DNA of 29,085 bases from JAFHCF01 sp048497495 (GTDB taxonomy: Bacteria > Pseudomonadota > Alphaproteobacteria > Rhizobiales > Ancalomicrobiaceae), in contig JAFHCF010000016.1 of NCBI GenBank assembly GCA_048497495.1, positions 1-29,085 of the forward strand, written 5' to 3'. The first letter of the stretch is position 1. Every line of letters starts with the position of its first letter. Shown in pieces: positions 1-7,872 of the stretch. The notes under the pieces are model-generated. The model searched no databases, was not told the origin of the DNA, and was given only the letters and a program-made list of their open reading frames with translations. The translations under genes and the position numbers were made by a program.

Positions 1-14
1 GTCCCCGCCGGATC

Positions 15-971
15 TCACTTCAGGAGACCCTTTTCCTTGTAATAGCGCGCGGCGCCGGGATGCAGCGGCACCGGCATGCCGTCGAGCGCGGTCTCGAGCC
101 GGATGTTCTTCGCCGCCTTGTGGGCGGCCTCCAACTTGCCGAGGTTCTCGAAGACGAGCTTGGTCATCTGGTAGACGATCTCTTCCGGCACGTCCGCCTG
201 GGTGACCAGGAAGTTGCCCACCGCGGCGGTCGGCACCGCCTCCGTCTGACCGTTGTAGGTGCCGGCCGGGATGGTCGCCACGATGTAGGGCGCGCCGATC
301 TTCTTCACCGTGGCCGGGTCGACCGCCACGATCACCGTCTCGACCGAGGTCGACAGATCGCGGATCGAGGCGACGCCGAGACCGGCCGACTGCAACGTCG
401 CGTCGATCTGGCGGTTCTTCATCAGATCGACCGATTCGGCGAAGGGCAGGTACTCGACCTTGCCCAGGTCGTCGTACTTCAGGCCGCTCGCCGCGAAGAT
501 GGTGCGGGCGTTGAGCTCGGTGCCCGACTTCGGCGCGCCGACCGACAGGCGCTTGCCCTTGAGGTCGGCGAGCTTGGCGATGCCGCTCTCCTTGAGCGCG
601 ACGATCTGGATGTAGTTGGGATAGATCGCGGCGATGCCGCGCAGCTTGTCGAGCTTCTTCTTGAACCCGACCTCGGCGTTGCCGTCCCAGGCGTCGCGCA
701 CGCTGTCGCCCAGCGCGAAGGCGATCTCGCCGCGACCCTGTTGCAGGAGATTGAGGTTCTCGATCGACGCCTTGGTCGCCTGGACCTGGGTCTTCACGCC
801 CGGGATGCCGGCGCCGTAGATCTGGGTCAGGGCGACGCCGAGCGGATAGTAGACGCCGCTGGTGCCGCCGGTGAGCACGTTGATGAATCCGTCGGCGCGA
901 GCCGGCGCGGCGAAGGTGGCGGTCGTGACGGCCGCGACCACGACGGCGGCGAGGCGGAGTTTCGAGAGCAT
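15..971 (-). CDS. TAXI family TRAP transporter solute-binding protein
   Basis: The 318-residue product begins with a Sec signal peptide (charged MLSKLR, hydrophobic Ala/Val stretch, likely cleavage after about residue 26, APARA-DG). The mature start has the hallmark GGTSGVYYPLG block of the TAXI (TRAP-associated extracytoplasmic immunogenic) family, followed by TKASIENLNLLQQGRGEIAF, also typical. TAXI proteins are periplasmic receptors that deliver small organic acids or amino acids to fused TRAP membrane subunits; the ligand cannot be read from sequence. The ATG at 971 is preceded by a strong AGGAGG. The gene is transcribed toward the left edge, so a 4TM/12TM permease gene may lie just outside the window. 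Length is normal for the family. Assignment to family is firm; substrate unknown. Confidence 0.93.
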   Translation of the reverse strand: MLSKLRLAAVVVAAVTTATFAAPARADGFINVLTGGTSGVYYPLGVALTQIYGAGIPGVKTQVQATKASIENLNLLQQGRGEIAFALGDSVRDAWDGNAEVGFKKKLDKLRGIAAIYPNYIQIVALKESGIAKLADLKGKRLSVGAPKSGTELNARTIFAASGLKYDDLGKVEYLPFAESVDLMKNRQIDATLQSAGLGVASIRDLSTSVETVIVAVDPATVKKIGAPYIVATIPAGTYNGQTEAVPTAAVGNFLVTQADVPEEIVYQMTKLVFENLGKLEAAHKAAKNIRLETALDGMPVPLHPGAARYYKEKGLLK

Positions 972-1265
972 CGTGTTTCCTCCTACGTTCTTCTGCGAAG
1001 TCTCGGTCCGAGCATAGCGTCTCGAGCCGCGAGATCCAGTGCCGTGCGCCGGCTTCTCCGGTCAGGCCGCCACGGCCCCGGCCACGGCGTATGCTTCGCC
1101 GCCTCACGTCGATTTTGATGCCTCTCAAGGAAACGGAAACGACCAGCGGTTACCTTGACCGGAAGGAATGGCGCGCCGGCCGCGGCGTGCCGCGGGGCGT
1201 CGGCTGTCGAAGGGCCCCGAAGAGCGCGGCGGCGAAGTCGCGTCAGGGGCGAAGAGGGCGGAGAC
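972..1265. other. Divergent intergenic region, TAXI SBP / ppk2
   Basis: These 294 bp separate two divergent genes and must hold both promoters. An in-frame GTG/ATG extension of ppk2 reaches back to 1155, but its predicted residues are Arg/Gly-rich and look non-coding. I see the AGGAGG site of the leftward gene near 978-984 and a GGCGGAG ribosome site just before 1266. No convincing -35/-10 pair was picked out. Confidence 0.5.
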
Positions 1266-2453
1266 ATGAGCGAGATCACGCATTCCGACGAAGAGGTCGA
1301 ACGATCGGTTCCGGCCGAGACGGCGGCGCCGTCCACCGCCCGTAGGGTTCCGGCGCGCCGAACCGCGCGCCCCCGCAAGGCCGCGGCACCGCGTGCCGCC
1401 GCTGCGGCGGCGCCCTCGCCCGAGCCGGAGGCGCCCCCCGTCGCCGCGCCCCCTCTCGACATGCCCCCGGTCGCCCCCACGGCGACGGCCGAGCCCTTCG
1501 AGGACGTCGTCGTCCCCGAGCCCGAGGCCTTCCGCAGGCTCGAGAAGGCGCCCAAGGCCGACGGCGGCGAGACCCGTCATCTCCTCGCCCAGATGCGCCA
1601 CGACCCCGAAGCCATCGCCCATGTCTTCGAGAGCGGCGAATACCCTTACAAGACCAAGATGCGCACCAAGGTCTACGAGGCGCACAAGCTCGAGCTCCAA
1701 CGCGAGTTGCTGAAGCTCCAGCGTTGGGTCGAGGAGACCGGCGAACGGGTGATCATGCTGTTCGAGGGCCGCGATGCCGCCGGCAAGGGCGGCACCATCA
1801 AGCGCTTCACCGAACACCTCAACCCGCGCACCGCCCGCGTCGTCGCGCTGCAGAAGCCGACCGAGCGCGAGCGCACCCAGTGGTATTTCCAGCGCTACAT
1901 CGATCATCTGCCGGCCGCCGGCGAGATCGTGATGTTCGACCGCTCCTGGTACAACCGCGCCGGCGTCGAACGCGTCATGGGCTTCTGTTCGCCCACCGAA
2001 TACCTCGAATTCATGCGCCAGGCGCCGGAGTTCGAGCGCATGCTGACCCGCTCCGGCATCCGCCTCTACAAATACTGGTTCTCGGTCACCCGCGACGAAC
2101 AGCGCCGGCGCTTCGAGAGCCGCGAGCACGATCCGCTGAAGCAGTGGAAACTGTCGCCGATCGACCGCGCCTCGCTCGACAAGTGGGACGACTACACCGA
2201 GGCCAAGGAGGCGATGTTCTTCTACACCGACACCGCCGACGCGCCCTGGCACATCGTCAAGTCGAACGACAAGATGCGGGCGCGGCTGAACTGCATGCAG
2301 CATTTCCTCACCACCATGCCCTATCCCAACAAGGATCACTCCATCGTCGCCGGCCCCGATCCGCTGATCGTCGGCTCGACCGACCACGTCATCGGCCGCG
2401 ACAGCAAGATGCTCGGCAAGGCGCTCCACCCGGATCTGAAGCGCGGGCGCTGA
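1266..2453 (+). CDS. ppk2: Polyphosphate kinase 2 (PPK2 class I) with long Ala/Pro-rich N-terminus
   Basis: The 395-residue protein transfers phosphate between polyphosphate and nucleoside diphosphates. The kinase domain runs from about residue 120 to 370: Walker A EGRDAAGKGG (167-176), lid region with TERERTQWYFQRY, Walker B VMFDRSWYNRAG (222-233), then the family block EYLEFMRQAPEFERML and KYWFSVTRDEQRRRF. Class I single-domain PPK2 enzymes are usually near 300 residues; here about 110 extra N-terminal residues are low complexity, rich in Ala, Pro and Arg (residues 15-75) and probably disordered. I chose ATG 1266 because GGCGGAG lies just upstream and the longer frame from 1155 has unnatural composition. 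A GC-rich hairpin at 2492-2515 follows the stop. The gene stands alone or with the HAD gene downstream. Confidence 0.93.
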   Translation: MSEITHSDEEVERSVPAETAAPSTARRVPARRTARPRKAAAPRAAAAAAPSPEPEAPPVAAPPLDMPPVAPTATAEPFEDVVVPEPEAFRRLEKAPKADGGETRHLLAQMRHDPEAIAHVFESGEYPYKTKMRTKVYEAHKLELQRELLKLQRWVEETGERVIMLFEGRDAAGKGGTIKRFTEHLNPRTARVVALQKPTERERTQWYFQRYIDHLPAAGEIVMFDRSWYNRAGVERVMGFCSPTEYLEFMRQAPEFERMLTRSGIRLYKYWFSVTRDEQRRRFESREHDPLKQWKLSPIDRASLDKWDDYTEAKEAMFFYTDTADAPWHIVKSNDKMRARLNCMQHFLTTMPYPNKDHSIVAGPDPLIVGSTDHVIGRDSKMLGKALHPDLKRGR

Positions 2454-2491
2454 GCCGCCTCCGAAATTTCACGATGGGGGCGCAGAGTTTC

Positions 2492-2515
2492 GGCCCCGGC
2501 CTTCATGCCGGGGTC
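2492..2515 (+). terminator. Hairpin after ppk2
   Basis: GCCCCGGC-type arm at 2492-2500 and its complement at 2507-2515 enclose a 6-nt loop (CTTCAT); the core is a perfect 7-bp stem, extended by a G-T and a G-C pair. It lies 38 nt after the ppk2 stop and has no clear T-run, so intrinsic termination is uncertain. It overlaps the first ATG (2505) of the next reading frame, which argues for the GTG start at 2538 in the HAD gene. Confidence 0.4.
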
Positions 2516-2537
2516 GATTCGCCTCCGGAGGGATCTC

Positions 2538-3152
2538 GTGACCGAAATTCGCAACGTCGTCTTCGACATCGGCAGGGTTCTCATCGGATGGGAACCCAAG
2601 CTGCTCTATTCGCGCCTCTTCCCCGATCCGGTCGAGCGCGACCGTTTCCTCGCCGAGATCTGCACCGAGGCCTGGAACCGCGAACTCGATCGCGGTCTCT
2701 CCTTCGCCGAGGGCATCGCCGAGCGGATCGCCCACCACCCCCAGTGGGAACCCGAGATCCGCGCCTGGGATCTGCATTGGCACGAGATGGTGCCCGGCGC
2801 CATCGAGGGCAGCGTCGCGATTCTCGAGCGCCTGCGCGCCCGTGACGTGCCGACCTGGGCGATCACCAACTTCTCGACCGAGAAATTCGCCGAGGCGGTC
2901 GAGCGCTTCCCCTTCCTGAAGGGCTTCCGCGACACCGTCGTCTCCGCCCACGAGAAGCTCCTGAAGCCCGATCCGGCGATCTACCGGGTGCTGCTGGAGC
3001 GCAACGGCCTGGCCGCCGAGACCTGTCTGTTCATCGACGACACCCTCGCCAACGTCGAGGGCGCCCGCGCCGTCGGCATGGCCGCCGTCCACTTCACCTC
3101 GCCCGAACGCCTCGCCGCCGATCTCGCCGCCCACGGGCTGCCGGCGATCTGA
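2538..3152 (+). CDS. HAD superfamily hydrolase, subfamily IA, YihX-like
   Basis: The 204-residue product has all four HAD motifs: motif I VVFDIGRVL (Asp nucleophile near residue 9), motif II ITNFS, motif III Lys in KLLKPDPAIY and motif IV FIDDTLANVEGA. Position +2 after the nucleophile is Gly, not the usual Asp; this DxG form is seen in YihX (glucose-1-phosphate phosphatase) and resembles haloacid dehalogenases, so a small phosphoester or halo-acid substrate is possible. The GTG at 2538 follows an excellent GGAGGGA (spacing about 6), whereas ATG 2505 lies within a hairpin and adds a basic, unconserved leader. Cytoplasmic; exact substrate unknown. Followed 79 bp later by the antiporter gene. 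Confidence 0.88.
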   Translation: MTEIRNVVFDIGRVLIGWEPKLLYSRLFPDPVERDRFLAEICTEAWNRELDRGLSFAEGIAERIAHHPQWEPEIRAWDLHWHEMVPGAIEGSVAILERLRARDVPTWAITNFSTEKFAEAVERFPFLKGFRDTVVSAHEKLLKPDPAIYRVLLERNGLAAETCLFIDDTLANVEGARAVGMAAVHFTSPERLAADLAAHGLPAI

Positions 3153-3231
3153 GCGAACCGCCCGCCGCCCTTCTTCTGCACTGCCGCATGGTTCACTGTA
3201 GCGCTCTCGACGACGAGGAGGGATTCGCGGC

Positions 3232-5055
3232 ATGGCGGGAGCGACGGTCGATCTGGCGCTGCTCAAGGACAGTCTGGTGGTGCTCGGCACCGCCGGCGTC
3301 GTCGTGCCGCTGATGCACCGTCTCAAGGTCGGCTCGGTGCTCGGCTTCCTCATCGCCGGCGCCCTGCTCGGGCCCCAGGGCCTCGCCCGCTTCGCCCCGG
3401 AGATGCCCTGGCTCCACTGGGTGACGGTGTCCAAGCGCGACGAGATCGCCGGTATCGCCGATTTCGGCGTGGTCTTCCTGCTCTTCGTCATCGGCCTCGA
3501 ACTGTCGGTCGGCCGCCTCGTCGCCATGCGCCGGCTGGTCTTCGGGCTCGGAACCCTGCAGGTGCTGCTCTCCGGCATCCTGATCGGCGCCGCCGCGCTG
3601 CGTCTCGGCCAACCGCCCGCCGCCGCCCTGGTGCTCGGCGCCTGCCTCGCCCTGTCCTCGACCGCCGTGGTCGTCGAGGTGCTCGCCGAACAGAAGCGCC
3701 TGACCTCCACCACCGGCCGCGCCGCCTTCGCCATCCTGCTCCTCCAGGATCTCGCGGTGGTGCCGATCCTCTTCATGGTCGAGACCCTCGGCGGCTCCAC
3801 CGGCGCCGCCCAATCGGTGTGGACCGGGCTCGGCTTCTCGCTGCTCCAGGGCTTCGTCGCCGTCGCCGTGATCGTCGCCATCGGCCGCACCCTGCTCCGC
3901 CCGCTGTTTCGCATCGTCGCCGACACCGCCTCGGTCGAGCTCTTCATGGCGGCGATCCTCTTCGTCGCCATCGGCACCGGCGTGGTGACGGCGCTCGTCG
4001 GCCTGTCGATGGCGCTCGGCGCCTTCATCGCCGGCCTGCTCCTCGCCGAGACCGAGTACCGCCGCGCCATCGAGGCGACGATCGAGCCGTTCAAGGGCCT
4101 GTTGCTCGGGGTGTTCTTCTTCTCGGTCGGCATGAGCGTCGACATCGACTTCGTCCTCGCTCATCCGCTCGCCATTCTCGGCGGCGCCTTGGGCCTCGTC
4201 GCCGCCAAGGGCGTGGTCACGACGCTCGCCGCCCGCCTCTTCGGGATTTCCCCCGCCCATGCGATCAAGACCGGCCTCCTGATCGGCGCCGGCGGCGAAT
4301 TCGCCTTCATCGTCGTCGGCCTCGCCAACGGTCTCGGTGTGGTCGACGCCGCGACCACCACCTACGTCCTCGCCATGGTGTCGCTGTCGATGGCGGCGAT
4401 CCCCCTCTTCGATCTCCTCGGCAAGCGCCTGTCACGCGAGATCGATCGCCACGTCCCGCCCGATCCGGCGCTCCTCGTCGCCCCGCCGGAAGACGTCGCC
4501 GCCCGCGCCCTGGTCATCGGCTTCGGCCGCGTCGGCACGCTGGTCGGCACCATGCTCGAGCAGCACGGCGTCTCCTACCTCGGCGTCGATCTCGACCCCG
4601 GCAACGTCGTCGACGCCCGCAAGGCCGGCCGGCCGGTCTATTTCGGTGACGCCACCAATCCGCTGTTCCTGCGCAGTTGCGGCATCGAGACTGCCGCCGC
4701 CGTGATCGTCACCGTCAATGCCGTCGCCGCCGTCGACGCCATCGTCGACGCGGTGCGCATGCTGCGTCCCGACGTCACCCTGGTCGCCCGTGCCCGCGAC
4801 GCCGGCCATGCCCGCAAGCTCTATCGCAAGGGCGTCACCGACGCCGTGCCGGAGACCATCGAGGCCAGTCTGCAATTGTCGGAGGCCGCCCTCCTCGGCC
4901 TCGGCGTCGCCATCGGCCCGATCATCGCCTCGATCCACGAAAAGCGCGACGAATTCCGCCGCGATCTCTCCAGGGCCGCCGAAGGCTCGCCCAGCGCTTC
5001 GCCCAACGCCCGCGCCGGCACCACGCTGGGGGCCGCCCGCAACGCGCGAAAATGA
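3232..5055 (+). CDS. CPA2 monovalent cation/proton antiporter with RCK (TrkA-N) domain, KefB/KefC type
   Basis: The 607-residue inner-membrane protein has an N-terminal half of about 12-13 hydrophobic segments (residues 8-400) with typical CPA2 features: IGLELS after the fourth segment, LSSTAVVVEVL, LLLQDLAVVPIL, and GAFIAGLLLAETEYRRAIEATIEPFKGLLLGVFFFSVGMSVD. From about residue 420 a Rossmann RCK_N domain begins with VIGFGRVGTLVG, followed by GVDLD and YFGDATNP, the NAD(H)-binding pattern of KefB/KefC/YbaL. These proteins exchange K+ or Na+ for protons and are gated by nucleotide binding. No KefF/KefG ancillary gene is adjacent, so glutathione gating like that of Escherichia coli is not shown. 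ATG 3232 has GAGGAGGGA upstream. Family call is firm; ion is inferred. Confidence 0.92.
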   Translation: MAGATVDLALLKDSLVVLGTAGVVVPLMHRLKVGSVLGFLIAGALLGPQGLARFAPEMPWLHWVTVSKRDEIAGIADFGVVFLLFVIGLELSVGRLVAMRRLVFGLGTLQVLLSGILIGAAALRLGQPPAAALVLGACLALSSTAVVVEVLAEQKRLTSTTGRAAFAILLLQDLAVVPILFMVETLGGSTGAAQSVWTGLGFSLLQGFVAVAVIVAIGRTLLRPLFRIVADTASVELFMAAILFVAIGTGVVTALVGLSMALGAFIAGLLLAETEYRRAIEATIEPFKGLLLGVFFFSVGMSVDIDFVLAHPLAILGGALGLVAAKGVVTTLAARLFGISPAHAIKTGLLIGAGGEFAFIVVGLANGLGVVDAATTTYVLAMVSLSMAAIPLFDLLGKRLSREIDRHVPPDPALLVAPPEDVAARALVIGFGRVGTLVGTMLEQHGVSYLGVDLDPGNVVDARKAGRPVYFGDATNPLFLRSCGIETAAAVIVTVNAVAAVDAIVDAVRMLRPDVTLVARARDAGHARKLYRKGVTDAVPETIEASLQLSEAALLGLGVAIGPIIASIHEKRDEFRRDLSRAAEGSPSASPNARAGTTLGAARNARK

Positions 5056-5193
5056 GGCGGATTCGGCGAGGTCGGAAGTGGGAGATCGGCGCGACTTCAT
5101 ACGGAAGATTTCCGTCCGGGCCATCCCCATCTCGAAATGGTAACAATTCCAGGCGTAGAGAGTTCTTGCCGAATCGAACCAGGAGATTGATCC

Positions 5194-6102
5194 ATGCCGA
5201 CGGTCCTCGTCGCCGGCGCTGCCGTGCAGGACTTCATCTACCGCTTCGACGCGGCGCCGGCGCGTGGCACCAAGGGCCGCGCCAAGGACTTCATCTCGAT
5301 CGGCGGCGGCTCGGGCGCCAACGCCGCCGTCGCCGTCGTCCGCCTCGGTGGCAAGGGTCAGGTGCTGGCCCCCCTCGGCGACGACCTGATCGGCGAGATG
5401 ATCGTCCGCGGCCTGATCACCGAAGGTGTCGACACCTCCAAGATCCTGCGCATCGCCGGACGCGAATCGCCGGTCTGCTCGTCGATCGTCGACGGCGACG
5501 GCGAGCGCACCATCCTGACCTGGCATCCGCCGCAGGCCACGCCGCCCAGCATCACCGATGCCGAGGCCGATGCCCTGGTCGCCGACGTCGACGCGGTGAT
5601 GACCGACGATCGCTTTCCCACCATCGCCGTGCCGCTGCTCGAGGCCGCCAAGAAGCGCGGCATCCCCGGTGTTCTCGACGGCGACCGCGCCGAGGGCGAC
5701 GCCCCTCAGATGATCCGCGCCGCCAGCCACGTCGTCTTCGGCACGCCGGGCCTGCGCGGCACCTCCGGCATCTCCGACCCGACCAAGGGTCTCCTCGCCA
5801 TGCGCAAGGTCACCGACGCCTTCCTGGCCGTCACCCTCGGCTCCGGCGGCGTGTTGTGGCTCGACGGCGATCGGGTCCGCCGCCTCCAGTCCTTCCCCAT
5901 CCACGCCGTCGACACGCTCGGCGCCGGCGACACCTTCCACGGTTCCTTCGCCCTGGCGCTGGCCGAGAAGATGCCGGAGCCCGAGGCCCTGCGCTTCGCC
6001 TCCGCCGTCGCCGCCATCAAGTGCTCGCGCTTCGGCGGCCGCGCCGGCGTTCCGACCCGCGCCGAGGTCGAGGAATTCCTGGCGATGCACCCGGCCGGGT
6101 GA
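5194..6102 (+). CDS. PfkB family carbohydrate kinase
   Basis: The 302-residue cytoplasmic kinase shows the ribokinase fold signatures: N-terminal VLVAGAAVQDFIYRF, glycine-rich sugar-binding GGGSGANAAVAVVRLGG (PfkB motif 1 region, residues 32-48) and the catalytic DTLGAGDTFHGSFA near residue 246-259, where the Asp of GAGD is the base. It phosphorylates a sugar or sugar acid with ATP; ketohexokinase, sulfofructose kinase and related members share this length and pattern, so the substrate is open. ATG 5194 is preceded by CAGGAG with good spacing. It is followed by a strong hairpin (6139-6159) and faces the cytochrome b561 gene. Confidence 0.9.
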   Translation: MPTVLVAGAAVQDFIYRFDAAPARGTKGRAKDFISIGGGSGANAAVAVVRLGGKGQVLAPLGDDLIGEMIVRGLITEGVDTSKILRIAGRESPVCSSIVDGDGERTILTWHPPQATPPSITDAEADALVADVDAVMTDDRFPTIAVPLLEAAKKRGIPGVLDGDRAEGDAPQMIRAASHVVFGTPGLRGTSGISDPTKGLLAMRKVTDAFLAVTLGSGGVLWLDGDRVRRLQSFPIHAVDTLGAGDTFHGSFALALAEKMPEPEALRFASAVAAIKCSRFGGRAGVPTRAEVEEFLAMHPAG

Positions 6103-6138
6103 GATCGACGAAGGTCAGAGAAGAGGCCAGAGACGACG

Positions 6139-6159
6139 ACGGGGGCCGACGGCCCCCGT
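6139..6159. terminator. Bidirectional terminator between PfkB kinase and cytochrome b561 genes
   Basis: A perfect 9-bp stem (ACGGGGGCC / GGCCCCCGT) closes a 3-nt loop GAC. It sits between two convergent genes, 37 nt after the kinase stop and 33 nt after the cytochrome stop in the other direction. The position, the strength and the short T-containing tail (TATTC on the plus strand) fit a shared intrinsic terminator. Confidence 0.7.
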
Positions 6160-6191
6160 ATTCATCCGTGGAGGGCATCCGCCCGCCCGCC

Positions 6192-6881
6192 TCACCCGCC
6201 CGCCATGCGGATGCCGAGCCAGACGACCGCCCCCGACGTCACGAGGCAGGCGAGCGCCAGCCCGATCGACCCCGGGGTCGCGGCGGCCGAATCGACGAAG
6301 GCGCCGGCCGGCTTCCGGCCCGTCACCATCGCCGGCACCAGCCGCTCCTTCTTGACCACCGCGTGGAACGCCACCGCCGCGAGGTGCAGCGCGATCGCGA
6401 TCAACAGCACGTCGAAGATCTGGCGGTGGAGCGCGTGGGCGAGGCTCACGACGCCGTCGGAGACGGTCTTGGTCAGCGGCCCCTCGATGATCATGCGATC
6501 GACGTCGGCGTTGAACAGCCCGGTCAGCGCCATGGCGGCCGAGAGCGCCAGCAGGACGATCACCATCCACCCGCCGAGCGGATTGTGGCCGAGGTAGTGG
6601 CCCTCGCGGTTGCGCGCCAGGGCCAGCCCATAGCTCAGGCTCGCCGCCGGCGACGCGAGGAACCGCGAGAACCGCGCCGTCGAGCCGCCGACCAACCCCC
6701 ACAGCACCCGGAACAACACCAGCGTCAACACGATCTGCCCGTTGAGCACGTGCAGGTCGGGAGACCCACCGCCGATCGCGTCACTCGCCCAGCCGACGGC
6801 GATCGTCGCCACCAGGGCCCATTTGAACAGACGGGTGGGCAGATCCCAGGCGAGAACCTTCGAAGGGGTCGAGGAAACCAT
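6192..6881 (-). CDS. Cytochrome b561 / b-type cytochrome domain protein
   Basis: The 229-residue membrane protein has four main hydrophobic segments (roughly residues 18-32, 47-65, 103-122, 147-172) plus a C-terminal one (207-225). It begins with the family-typical VLAWDLPTRLFKWALV, and has His candidates for two haems in DLHVLNGQ, ALHRQIFD and ALHLAAVAFH. Such di-haem b-type cytochromes pass electrons between quinones and a periplasmic partner. The gene lies downstream of a cytochrome c' gene on the same strand, a common pairing, suggesting the b-type protein reduces or is reduced by the soluble cytochrome. A perfect 10-bp hairpin (6908-6932) lies in its leader. A ribosome site AGGAG is about 11 nt before the ATG. 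Confidence 0.88.
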   Translation of the reverse strand: MVSSTPSKVLAWDLPTRLFKWALVATIAVGWASDAIGGGSPDLHVLNGQIVLTLVLFRVLWGLVGGSTARFSRFLASPAASLSYGLALARNREGHYLGHNPLGGWMVIVLLALSAAMALTGLFNADVDRMIIEGPLTKTVSDGVVSLAHALHRQIFDVLLIAIALHLAAVAFHAVVKKERLVPAMVTGRKPAGAFVDSAAATPGSIGLALACLVTSGAVVWLGIRMAGG

Positions 6882-6907
6882 CGTGCCGTCGCTCCTGGAG
6901 CCTGTTC

Positions 6908-6932
6908 CGACCGGACCTCATCGGTCCGGTCG
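6908..6932. repeat. Inverted repeat, 10-bp perfect stem
   Basis: CGACCGGACC (6908-6917) pairs with GGTCCGGTCG (6923-6932) around loop TCATC. It lies 27 bp upstream of the cytochrome b561 start, so it would form in that mRNA leader or act as an operator. Confidence 0.75.
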
Positions 6933-7013
6933 CGGAGAATTCGCTCGAACGTGAGGACCCGAGCCATTTTCGAACCGAAGCGATCAGATCGGCAATGGCT
7001 CTCGTGGTTCGAT

Positions 7014-7040
7014 CGAGACGGATGGTTCCCATCCGTCTCG
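7014..7040. repeat. Inverted repeat, 12-bp perfect stem
   Basis: CGAGACGGATGG (7014-7025) and CCATCCGTCTCG (7029-7040) form a perfect 12-bp stem with loop TTC. Strong hairpin on either strand, with no adjacent T-run. Confidence 0.8.
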
Positions 7041-7069
7041 TGAATCAGACCCACCAACTCATCGACCTC

Positions 7070-7121
7070 GTGGTCGAAACAATCTGGCGCTTGCGGGACG
7101 CAAGCGCCAGATTTTGACCAC
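7070..7121. repeat. Inverted repeat, 15-bp perfect stem with extra outer arms
   Basis: AATCTGGCGCTTGCG (7081-7095) and CGCAAGCGCCAGATT (7099-7113) form a perfect 15-bp stem with a GGA loop. Outer arms GTGGTC (7070-7075) and GACCAC (7116-7121) also match after an asymmetric gap of 5 and 2 nt. This two-tier palindrome resembles a dispersed REP-type element more than a simple terminator. Confidence 0.8.
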
Positions 7122-7166
7122 TAGTGCACGGATTCGGTCGGAAGATTCACATCGAGGCTTCGGGCG

Positions 7167-7191
7167 TGCACCAGATTCTTCTGTTGGTGCA
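7167..7191. repeat. Inverted repeat, 7-bp stem
   Basis: TGCACCA (7167-7173) and TGGTGCA (7185-7191) are complementary around an 11-nt loop, in which CAGA and TCTG offer an alternative inner stem. Weaker than its neighbours. Confidence 0.55.
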
Positions 7192-7200
7192 GCAGCTCAT

Positions 7201-7239
7201 CCAGTCGGATGCGGCCTTCGGCCGGTAGCATCCGACTGG
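7201..7239 (-). terminator. Hairpin just after the cytochrome c' gene
   Basis: CCAGTCGGATGC (7201-7212) pairs perfectly with GCATCCGACTGG (7228-7239); the interior holds a second small stem GGCC-TTC-GGCC (7213-7223). It begins 16 nt after the cytochrome c' stop in the direction of transcription. No T-run follows, so it may protect the 3' end of the cytochrome c' mRNA or attenuate read-through into the b561 gene. Confidence 0.5.
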
Positions 7240-7255
7240 GCCGGTGCACTGGGGC

Positions 7256-7693
7256 TCACTTCTTGACGCGGAAGTCGTCGTGGCAGGCCTTGCAGTTGCC
7301 GAGCACCTTGGCGAAGTTGGGCTTGACGCTCGCCGCGTCGGTGATCGCCGCGTTCGCCGCCGCCGCATCGGTGCCGAGCTTGGCGAACAGGCCGTCGAAC
7401 CGCGCCTTCTCCGTCCAGATGCGCGGCGAGGCCTCGGTCTTGCCGGTGCGCGAATTGTCGGGGAACAGCGCCGGCAGCTTGGCGGCCCCCGCGACATAGG
7501 CCGCGAGCGCCGCCTTGGCGACCGCGACGTCGATCGGCGCCTCGCCCTTCAACATGGCCGCGACCGGCCGCGTGGCGTCGCCCCAGCCTTTGAGGATCGC
7601 CTGACGGTCTTCGATCGGATCGGCGGCGAGCGCGGAGCCGGCGACGATCAGGACGGCGGTGCCGGCGGCGGCGAGAATGGAAATTGACTTCAT
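7256..7693 (-). CDS. Cytochrome c' (class II periplasmic c-type cytochrome)
   Basis: The 145-residue product has a signal peptide (MKSISILAAAGTAVLIVAGS..ALA, cleavage near residue 23) and a C-terminal haem-attachment motif CKACH at residues 134-138, the usual place for the four-helix-bundle cytochrome c' family. The N-terminal helix IEDRQAILKGWGDATRPVAAML is typical. Members bind NO or carry electrons in the periplasm. I chose the ATG at 7693 because it has AAGGGGA upstream and directly starts a signal peptide; the longer frame to 7876 has an Arg-rich leader and overlaps the neighbouring gene. It precedes the cytochrome b561 gene on the same strand, with five hairpins between them. Confidence 0.93.
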   Translation of the reverse strand: MKSISILAAAGTAVLIVAGSALAADPIEDRQAILKGWGDATRPVAAMLKGEAPIDVAVAKAALAAYVAGAAKLPALFPDNSRTGKTEASPRIWTEKARFDGLFAKLGTDAAAANAAITDAASVKPNFAKVLGNCKACHDDFRVKK

Positions 7694-7872
7694 GATGCGA
7701 ATCCCCTTGTCGCGTGCGGCATCGATCGGGCGATGCGGCGCACGTTTCGAACGCGCCTTGGATGGCACATCCGGCGACGTGGTTTCCAATGAATTTCCTG
7801 TAATCCGGCGCGACGGGCAGGCGCGTTCGCGGCCCGTTTCGGCCGTGACCGTGACCCTGCCGCGGCGGTTCG

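Larger units (their letters stand above)
6882..7255. other. Highly structured intergenic region between cytochrome c' and b561 genes
   Basis: This 374-bp gap has no credible gene but five separate inverted repeats in 332 bp: 6908-6932, 7014-7040, 7081-7113 (with outer arms 7070-7121), 7167-7191 and 7201-7239. They have unrelated stem sequences. Such density is unlike the other gaps in this window. It may be a cluster of REP-like elements, a structured mRNA linker between two co-transcribed genes, or an unannotated RNA. The individual repeats are listed separately. Confidence 0.75.

Noticed and set aside
3193..4260. Long open frame antisense to the antiporter gene (355 codons)
   Set aside because: It lies wholly opposite a gene with clear motifs, is rich in Glu, Gly, His and Arg as expected for a GC-rich shadow frame, and matches no family.
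5101..5115. Inverted repeat ACGGAA-GAT-TTCCGT upstream of the PfkB kinase gene
   Set aside because: A 6-bp dyad is common by chance, and no regulator gene is adjacent, so I do not call it an operator.
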